NCBI GenBank assembly: GCA_900769985.1 | Contig: CAAGIS010000030.1 | Span: 1 to 24,027 of the forward strand | Origin: Spirochaetia bacterium | Lineage (GTDB): Bacteria; Spirochaetota; Spirochaetia; Treponematales; Treponemataceae | Length of the DNA stretch: 24,027 nucleotides | Reading direction: 5' to 3' | Part shown: positions 14,680 through 20,277 of the stretch, in pieces | How positions within the stretch are numbered: the first letter of the stretch is position 1 | Layout of the letters: every line of letters starts with the position of its first letter | Made by a program: the position numbers and the translations under genes | Notes under the pieces: model-generated | The model's input: only the letters and a program-made list of their open reading frames with translations | Told to the model about the DNA's origin: nothing | Database searches by the model: none

Positions 14680-16680
14680 ATGGCAGAAGAAAACATCGCT
14701 TTTAAATCATTTTACTACAGTCTTGGAACAACAAGTTTCCGTATGCAGAACTTTAACCAGAAAATTGAACAGCAATTAGACTTGCTTGACCAGTTTTGGC
14801 AGAAACCTGAATACACGAATAAAAAATGGGAAAGCAACGAACCTGTTCAAGAGGCTTATTACAACTTTATAAAAGCAAGCGGATTTTTGAAAGAAGGCGA
14901 TGCTCCCCGTAAAGCAAAAGACGCACGTCAGAAAACATCTGGAATGCGTGATATTGGCTTAATCGACGATAACCGCAGACTTACGCAAGTCGGCGAAAAA
15001 CTTCTTGAAATCGCTAAAAGCGGTAACTTTACAAGCGATAATTTTCTGCAAATCCCAAAAGACAGCTTTGTTTATTTTCAACAGTTATTAAAAACTTACA
15101 TTACAATCGACAAAGATACAGGTGTCCGTCCATTTGTTTTGCTTGCTAGGCTTCTCAAGAAGTTCAATTATCTAAGCAAAGAAGAGTTTATGTATCTTTT
15201 TCCGCTTTGCATAAGCGAACAGACAACATCGTTTATTGAAAACAAATTGTCTGAGTTCCGTGGCAAAGATGTAAACGTTGGCGAAATTGTCACAGAAATC
15301 TTTATGCAACAACAGAATTATAAAGATGCACTCGAATACTTTATCGCAGAAAAGACTGTTAATGAAGAAACTTTCTGCAAAGTCGGCTTGAATCGCAAAA
15401 GTAAGGACTACGACCGAGCTTATCTGCCTTTGTATTGCGCAATCAAAAATGTTTATTTTGACGATGATAAATCAGACAAAGCAATTTTTGCTCTTTATGA
15501 AGCATCTGACATTGGAAACGTAAAAACTCACTGGCGAAAATTTCTGTTCAAAACTTCCTCAAGTGCTTCTATCAAAAAATCACCGAAAGAACAGTTGCAG
15601 TTTGCAAATATGTTTTCAAATCTTGAAGATGAAAAAGCGTTTAAAACCGTGTTCTTCAAGACAATGCACTTGGTGAAAATTGAGCGAACTCTTGAAGATT
15701 ACTTCGACCTAAACCGCCGTTATCTAAAAATCTCCGATACACTTTTGTTTGCTGATGAGCAGGTAAAATTTGATGTAATTCCGAAGTATTATTTTTCTCT
15801 TTTGCCAGAAGAGTTTTACAACATTGCTTTTGAAAAGTCTGACAAACTTTCAGAATTGCAGAGCCTTGAAGAAATTTCTCCATTGCTGAAACTTGAAGAA
15901 TCAAAACTCTTAAAAGCTATCAACAAAGACAACAAAACTTCATTCTCTCAAATCGGCGACATCAAACAGTTTGTTGCAGACGAAAGAACAGAACGCTTCA
16001 ATAAACTCATTGATGAAAAATTCTCTGACACTCAGCTCATTTACATTTTGCAGCTTATCAGCAAGCGAGCCGACAAAGAAATTCAGGAACTCGTTACAGA
16101 TGATGCCGACATTCCGACAATCTTCGAGTATATTTTGGGTATTGCTTGGTACAAAATCAGCGAGCGTAAGGGCGATATTCTTTCGTTTATGAATCTATCT
16201 CTTGAAGCTGATTTGCTTCCAAAAACTCATGCTGGCGGTGGTGAAGCTGATTTGGTTTTCCAATACGAAGCAGAGAACGGCTACCCGAAACACACTTTGC
16301 TTATCGAAGCAACTTTGGCGGATTCAACAAATCAACGCCGTATGGAAATGGAGCCTGTTTCAAGACATCTGGGCGAGTATATGCTTTCTCATAAAGGCTT
16401 GGATTCTTACTGTGTTTTCATCACAAACTTTTTGCACATGAATGTAATTTCAGACTTCCGCAACCGCAGAAAAATGGAATATTACGGTGGCAAAAACGGC
16501 GATGAAGTCATTAACGGAATGATGATTACACCGTTAGAAAACGAGCTTCTTGTAATTCTTTTGAAAAACAAGATAACTTATCCGAAACTGTATAAACTGT
16601 TCCACGAAATACAGGAAAGTTCGCTTGCTCCAAAAGAATGGTACGAAGAACTTAAAGAAAGAATAACATCATTAAAATAA
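14680..16680 (+). CDS. AlwI-family type IIS restriction endonuclease
   Basis: This 666-residue protein probably cuts DNA near an asymmetric site. The C-terminal nuclease region has HAGGGEADLVF (Asp524) followed by HTLLIEATLAD (Glu543, Thr545) and then RRMEMEPVSRHLGEYM. This D...EXT arrangement followed by a conserved EPV.RH segment is what I associate with AlwI-type enzymes. The N-terminus (TTSFRMQNFNQKIEQQLDLLDQFW) also fits that family's start. Residues 80-110 (RDIGLIDDNRRLTQVGEKLL) look like a winged-helix recognition module. AGGAGCG precedes the ATG, 9 nt after the second methyltransferase. The family call is from motif memory; the recognition sequence cannot be deduced. Confidence 0.8.
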   Translation: MAEENIAFKSFYYSLGTTSFRMQNFNQKIEQQLDLLDQFWQKPEYTNKKWESNEPVQEAYYNFIKASGFLKEGDAPRKAKDARQKTSGMRDIGLIDDNRRLTQVGEKLLEIAKSGNFTSDNFLQIPKDSFVYFQQLLKTYITIDKDTGVRPFVLLARLLKKFNYLSKEEFMYLFPLCISEQTTSFIENKLSEFRGKDVNVGEIVTEIFMQQQNYKDALEYFIAEKTVNEETFCKVGLNRKSKDYDRAYLPLYCAIKNVYFDDDKSDKAIFALYEASDIGNVKTHWRKFLFKTSSSASIKKSPKEQLQFANMFSNLEDEKAFKTVFFKTMHLVKIERTLEDYFDLNRRYLKISDTLLFADEQVKFDVIPKYYFSLLPEEFYNIAFEKSDKLSELQSLEEISPLLKLEESKLLKAINKDNKTSFSQIGDIKQFVADERTERFNKLIDEKFSDTQLIYILQLISKRADKEIQELVTDDADIPTIFEYILGIAWYKISERKGDILSFMNLSLEADLLPKTHAGGGEADLVFQYEAENGYPKHTLLIEATLADSTNQRRMEMEPVSRHLGEYMLSHKGLDSYCVFITNFLHMNVISDFRNRRKMEYYGGKNGDEVINGMMITPLENELLVILLKNKITYPKLYKLFHEIQESSLAPKEWYEELKERITSLK

Positions 16681-16700
16681 GGCTCTCAGTTTCTTGTAAA

Positions 16701-16734
16701 AACAGGCTTCCTCAAAATAAGGAAGTCTGTTTTT
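16701..16734 (+). terminator. Rho-independent terminator of the RM operon, containing palindrome 1
   Basis: AACAGGCTTCCT (16701-16712) pairs with AGGAAGTCTGTT (16720-16731) through one G-U wobble, with a 7-nt loop and a short T-run. It lies 20 nt after the endonuclease stop. Its upper stem is the first copy of the palindrome array (16708-16724). Confidence 0.85.
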
Positions 16735-16923
16735 GTTTATGTTGGATGTTCCTCGTTTTAAGGAAATTTGCTTTTGACCAAAATCGCCGTTTCTTATTTT
16801 AAGGATTCTTAGGTTGGAAAAATTTCACCATCCTTATTGTAAGGAGTGTTGTTTTGCAAAAATTCTGCTTTCCTTATGGTAAGGAAGCCTAAAAATGCAA
16901 AAAGTAATCCTTATTTTAAGGAA
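16708..16923 (+). repeat. array of six 17-nt hairpin palindromes, about 40-nt period
   Basis: Copies of a palindrome with consensus TTCCTTATTTTAAGGAA lie at 16708-16724, 16749-16765, 16790-16806, 16830-16846, 16870-16886 and 16907-16923. Start-to-start steps are 41, 41, 40, 40 and 37. Each can fold as a stem of up to 7 bp with a 3-nt loop; copy 5 (loop TGG) pairs perfectly, and copy 3 keeps one pair through a wobble. The stretches between them (24, 24, 23, 23, 20 nt) differ at their ends but share an AT-rich core resembling TTTTGCAAAAATT. No gene lies in 16681-16988. The array sits directly upstream of the helical protein gene at 16989, with no terminator between copy 6 and that gene. Confidence 0.85.
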
Positions 16924-16988
16924 AAATTTGTCGTTTGCGGAAAAATTCATTACCTTTAAAGTAGATTCATAACAAGGAGGAACAGTTT

Positions 16989-17702
16989 ATGAACAAGTTG
17001 AAAACCGCAATCCGCAACGCCGAGGTTGACGGACTTTCAGACTCAATTATCCGCAATTTCAAGACGGACACAAAGGCTCAGAGCGATGCTTTCTTGAAAT
17101 CTGCTCTTGAGGAACTCGAAACACTTTCTGCTCAGATTACGACTGCAATTCTTCAGGACAAAACGCTTTCAACTCTTGATTCTGCCGATGCTGCTCGTGA
17201 TGAAGCTGTAAAAACACTGGGAACGGTACTTGCTGCCTATGCCGTTTTCCCGATTGCAAGTAAAAAAGAACTTTCTGCCCCACTCAAAGCAATCTACGAC
17301 AAGTATGCAAAAGCTGGAATCACAACCGCCAACTACACGAGCGAATCTTCAATGATTGAAAGCCTTTTGCTGGACTTCTCCGCAGATTCACTTGCAGAAA
17401 ATATCAAGGGTTTGGAAGGCGTGGCAGAGGCAATCGCTTCTATTCGTTCGGCACAGGACGAGTTTACAATGGCAAACGATGAGTATGTTAAAGCAAGTTC
17501 TAACAAGGGAGCTTCCGCTTCAAGCTATAATAAGCCGATAGTTTCGCTTGTAAACGACAAACTTGTGCCATACTTGAACGCAATGGTTATTGCCGGCAAC
17601 GCAAACTGCATTGATTTTGCAAAGAGCGTTGAGGCAGAAATCAACAGAGCAAACGAAGCAATTTCAAAGCGTGGTAAAAAAACAGATAAGGCATCTGAGT
17701 AG
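16989..17702 (+). CDS. small helical protein resembling DUF6261, next to the palindrome array
   Basis: This 237-residue protein appears almost wholly alpha-helical, Ala- and Ser-rich, with no signal peptide or membrane segment. A segment SADAARDEAVKTLGTVLAAY (65-84) and a later INKP/L.NA-type pattern (KPIVSLVNDKLVPYLNAMVI, 182-201) resemble what I recall of DUF6261, a family without known function; that match is unverified. The C-terminus is basic (NRANEAISKRGKKTDK, 219-234), which could bind nucleic acid. No nuclease, NTPase or helix-turn-helix motif is visible. AAGGAGG before the ATG is ideal. It lies between the array and two long hairpins, inside a defence island, so I suspect it acts with the array RNA or DNA; this is inference only. 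Confidence 0.75.
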   Translation: MNKLKTAIRNAEVDGLSDSIIRNFKTDTKAQSDAFLKSALEELETLSAQITTAILQDKTLSTLDSADAARDEAVKTLGTVLAAYAVFPIASKKELSAPLKAIYDKYAKAGITTANYTSESSMIESLLLDFSADSLAENIKGLEGVAEAIASIRSAQDEFTMANDEYVKASSNKGASASSYNKPIVSLVNDKLVPYLNAMVIAGNANCIDFAKSVEAEINRANEAISKRGKKTDKASE

Positions 17703-17703
17703 T

Positions 17704-17734
17704 AATTTTTGAAAGATCAAGCCTTTCAAAAATT
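17704..17734. repeat. perfect 12-bp hairpin after the DUF6261-like gene
   Basis: AATTTTTGAAAG and CTTTCAAAAATT pair perfectly around the loop ATCAAGC, starting 1 nt after the stop codon. There is no T-run after the stem, so it is not a standard terminator on the plus strand. Confidence 0.8.
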
Positions 17735-17746
17735 GGAAAGTGGTAT

Positions 17747-17779
17747 AACAATTGTGCAACTCAAGCTTGCACAATTGTT
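17747..17779. repeat. perfect 13-bp hairpin before the SLATT gene
   Basis: AACAATTGTGCAA and TTGCACAATTGTT pair perfectly around CTCAAGC. The arms begin AAC and end GTT, as attC sites do. An extended -10 element (TGGTATAAC, 17741-17749) overlaps its left arm and could drive the downstream pair of genes. Confidence 0.8.
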
Positions 17780-17805
17780 GGGAGATTTAACAAGGGGTGT
17801 TAATC

Positions 17806-18234
17806 ATGAATGAAGAAGAATACTTAAAGCAGCGAGTAGATGATCAAATCTCATGGTATAGCAAAAAAAGCAGTTCAAATCAGAAATGGTTTAAAAGAAT
17901 CCGCTTTTTAGAAATTTACTTGTCTGCCTCACTTGTTTTATTAGCTGTTTTTCTTGATAACAGTGTAATGAAATATGGTTCAGCAATAATAGAAACTATA
18001 CTGACAATTTTGTCTGGAATTATTGGACTAAACAAGTTTCAGGAAAATTGGATTCAGTATAGAACAACAGCAGAATGGTTAAAAAAGGAAAAATATTTAT
18101 TTATCACAAAATCTGGAGCATACAGAGAAGATAAAAATTTTTCTGATTTTGTAATAACAGTTGAAAATGAACTTTCTAAGGAACATTCACAATGGGCAAA
18201 ATGCATGACAACAAAAGAAAATAAAGGAGATTAA
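17806..18234 (+). CDS. SLATT-domain (DUF4231) two-helix membrane effector
   Basis: This 142-residue protein has an amphipathic, basic N-terminus (LKQRVDDQISWYSKKSSSNQ), two membrane helices (about residues 36-50 and 57-72), then LNKFQENWIQYRTTAEWLKKEKYLF, which is the DUF4231/SLATT signature. SLATT proteins are 2TM effectors first described in association with SMODS and SLOG domains and are thought to form pores when a nucleotide signal is sensed. There is no fused sensor domain here. AAGGGGTG precedes the ATG at 17806; a GTG at 17797 lies within that Shine-Dalgarno sequence. The TIR-like gene follows after 4 nt, so the two form one unit. Confidence 0.85.
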   Translation: MNEEEYLKQRVDDQISWYSKKSSSNQKWFKRIRFLEIYLSASLVLLAVFLDNSVMKYGSAIIETILTILSGIIGLNKFQENWIQYRTTAEWLKKEKYLFITKSGAYREDKNFSDFVITVENELSKEHSQWAKCMTTKENKGD

Positions 18235-18238
18235 GAAA

Positions 18239-18637
18239 ATGGCAAAGAAAAGTATTTTTATTAGTTACGATTACGACAATGATAGAACCTACAAAAATCT
18301 ATTATTAGCCTGGGACAAAAATTCAGATTTTGATTTTGGTTTCAATGATCAATCTGCTGATGTTTCCATTGATTCAACAGATGCTTCTGTAATTAAACGA
18401 GCAATATCAGCAAAAATAAATAATGCACCTTACTTTCTCTGTCTTGTTGGAAAATATACAAAAAATAGTAGCTGGGTAAAATGGGAAATAAATAAGGCTG
18501 TAGAATTGAAAAAGAAAATTATTGCTGTAAAGATTGATTCTCAAAATGATATACCATTAGAATTGTATGGTATAGGTGCAAAATGGGCTATGTCATTTAC
18601 TTTTGATGCCATAAAAAAAGCAATTGACGAAGCATAG
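18239..18637 (+). CDS. TIR-like protein, ThsB/DUF1863 (MTH538) family
   Basis: This 132-residue single-domain protein begins KKSIFISYDYDNDRTYKNLL (beta A and BB-loop region), continues WDKNSDFDFGFNDQSADVSI and SSWVKWEINKA (77-87), and ends GIGAKWAMSFTFDAIKKAID. These are family features of ThsB-type TIR proteins. Glu83 in S-W-V-K-W-E sits where the TIR catalytic glutamate lies. ThsB proteins in Thoeris use NAD to make a cyclic-ADP-ribose-type signal that activates a partner effector. Here the partner in the same operon is the SLATT protein and no ThsA-like gene is present. GGAG precedes the ATG. Confidence 0.88.
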   Translation: MAKKSIFISYDYDNDRTYKNLLLAWDKNSDFDFGFNDQSADVSIDSTDASVIKRAISAKINNAPYFLCLVGKYTKNSSWVKWEINKAVELKKKIIAVKIDSQNDIPLELYGIGAKWAMSFTFDAIKKAIDEA

Positions 18638-18826
18638 AAAGAAATAACGCCTAACATTGTTTCTGCCATTTATAGGTCTTTACAACCGCGAGTGGAATGT
18701 TGATGCCCCAGGCACGCGAGTGCCGCGTTAAATAATTTCCTTAAGGCAAACGACCTTGTGGCGTAAACGAGTTCAGCATGACACAGGGGGCTGACACGGG
18801 AAAAGACAAGTTCTGCATGGCATGAG
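18638..18826. other. intergenic region with integron-like half-site and REP fragments
   Basis: GCCTAAC (about 18647-18653), 10 nt after the TIR gene stop, matches an attC inner core, and GTTAAAT (18728-18734) matches the opposite core. The arms between them do not pair convincingly, so a complete attC is not supported. The pieces AAACGAGTTCAGCATGACA and GACAAGTTCTGCATGGCA nearby resemble halves of the dispersed hairpin element. No gene is seen. Confidence 0.35.
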
Positions 18827-20122
18827 TTATTGTTGGTTTGAGTCGTTGTAGACTTTGATGATTTTGTCTTTTGCGTGGAAGAAGCATTTTACGAGTTCCG
18901 GGTCAAAATCTGTTCCCGAGCCGTCCTGAATGATTTTAAAGCAGGTTTCAAGCGGAAGGGCATCTCTGTAGCAGCGTTTTGCAGAAACAGCGTCGAAAAC
19001 ATCTGCAATTGCCATAATTCTTGCTGCAAACGGAATCTGGAATTCTTTTTTTCCGTCCGGGTAGCCTTTTCCGTTCCATTTTTCGTGGTGAAATCTTGCA
19101 ACTTCGTAGGCAATCTTTAAAAATTCCGGCTCCTCGAGGTCTTTGAAAGTTTCCTGAATTATTTCTCCGCCTTTTTTTGCGTGTTCTTTCATTATGGCAT
19201 ATTCTTCGTCGGTGAGCTTTCCAGGTTTTTGAAGAATCGTGTCCGGCGTTGAAATTTTTCCGATGTCGTGCATTGGGGATGCGTTGAAAACATTTTCTTC
19301 AAAGTCTTTTGTAATGAAAACTGAATACGAAGGATGTTTTTTTATTTCGTCGAGAAGGACTTTCACATAATTTTGGGTTCGTTTTACATGTCCGCCAGTG
19401 CTTGAATCGCGGCTTTCTACTAGAGTTGCAAAACTTGAAACTGTTGCATTATTGTAAACTTTAAGCCTTTTTAAAGCCGGGTCTTCGATATTTACATAAA
19501 GTCCGATTGCAAAAAAAGTCGGAATCAGCGAAGTAAGAAGAATTTCCGGGAAGAAAAGCTGAAATGTAATTATTAAGGCGATTATGGACATAACAGAAAT
19601 CAGGCAGACTCTTTTTCGTGATTCAATATTTTTAATTTTTATGATAGTCAGAATGAAAATCATCAGAAAGTAGAGCATTATGCAGATGTAAACGGCAATT
19701 ACGGACGCACCGAATGAATACCATGTAGTTTTCCCTTGAATGAAATTTAATTCTGGAATAAAAGCGAGAATTAGCCCCTCAAATACAATTGCCGGAAGAA
19801 AAATCAGAATTTTTGAAAAAAGCGTTTTTGGAACTTTTCTCACCTCGTTTAGAATGTAGTAAAGAGTTACAGGCATACATAATTGTGGCGTGGTGAAAAA
19901 TATTGCGTGAAGAATAATGTTTATGTTGTGAGGAACTATTTCTGTGTGGTTTACGGTCCATGCTGTGACGCCGTCAAAAATTATTTCAAGCGGAATAAAA
20001 ATTATAAGTAATTTGAAAATTTTGTTTTCAGGTATTTTTTTGTCTTTTGTCTGCCATAAATAAATCCATATAATGTAAAAAGTAACAAGAAGGCAGCTTA
20101 TTTGAAGTTTTATGAAATTCAT
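18827..20122 (-). CDS. membrane HD-GYP cyclic-di-GMP phosphodiesterase
   Basis: This 431-residue protein has seven or so hydrophobic segments in residues 1-212 (an integral membrane sensor module I do not recognise), then an HD-GYP domain from about 225. MHDIGKISTPDTILQKPGKL contains the HD pair (His285, Asp286). EHAKKGG (His314), HHEKWNGKGYPDG (His345, His346, GYP 353-355) and AIADVFDAVS (Asp374) complete the metal-binding set, so it should be active on cyclic-di-GMP. It controls signalling such as motility or surface behaviour. The ATG at 20122 has no Shine-Dalgarno sequence and lies 7 nt from a -10 box. It is monocistronic. Confidence 0.92.
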   Translation of the reverse strand: MNFIKLQISCLLVTFYIIWIYLWQTKDKKIPENKIFKLLIIFIPLEIIFDGVTAWTVNHTEIVPHNINIILHAIFFTTPQLCMPVTLYYILNEVRKVPKTLFSKILIFLPAIVFEGLILAFIPELNFIQGKTTWYSFGASVIAVYICIMLYFLMIFILTIIKIKNIESRKRVCLISVMSIIALIITFQLFFPEILLTSLIPTFFAIGLYVNIEDPALKRLKVYNNATVSSFATLVESRDSSTGGHVKRTQNYVKVLLDEIKKHPSYSVFITKDFEENVFNASPMHDIGKISTPDTILQKPGKLTDEEYAIMKEHAKKGGEIIQETFKDLEEPEFLKIAYEVARFHHEKWNGKGYPDGKKEFQIPFAARIMAIADVFDAVSAKRCYRDALPLETCFKIIQDGSGTDFDPELVKCFFHAKDKIIKVYNDSNQQ

Positions 20123-20129
20123 ACATTCG

Positions 20130-20157
20130 ATTTTAAACTTTATTGTATAAAAATCAA
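20130..20157 (-). promoter_or_regulatory. promoter of the HD-GYP gene
   Basis: On the minus strand TTGATT (20152-20157), 16 nt, TAAAAT (20130-20135). Seven nt separate the -10 box from the ATG, predicting transcription from the start codon itself. Confidence 0.6.
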
Positions 20158-20218
20158 GGGCAAAAAGAAGTCGGATTTTTCCAAAAAAAGAATGAAATTT
20201 TGAAAAAAGTTGTTTTAT

Positions 20219-20246
20219 TTGACATTTTGGAATTGTAATTTAAACT
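20219..20246 (+). promoter_or_regulatory. promoter of the GH13 lipoprotein gene
   Basis: TTGACA (20219-20224), 16 nt, TAAACT (20241-20246). The -35 is perfect and the -10 matches 4 of 6. The leader would be about 25 nt with AAAAGG before the ATG. Confidence 0.6.
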
Positions 20247-20277
20247 TTAAAAAAACAATAATTCAAAAGGTAAAAAA

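Noticed and set aside
16708..16923. The palindrome array as a CRISPR array
   Set aside because: The repeat is 17 nt and imperfect, the spacers share a common core, the period is about 40 nt, and no Cas genes are present.
17704..17734. Terminator after the DUF6261-like gene
   Set aside because: The stem is strong but is followed by GGAAAG rather than a T-run, so it is described as a hairpin of unknown role.
18647..18734. A second complete attC site after the TIR gene
   Set aside because: Core-like GCCTAAC and GTTAAAT exist, but the inner boxes do not pair and the outer boxes pair mostly by wobble, so it is kept only as a weak half-site.
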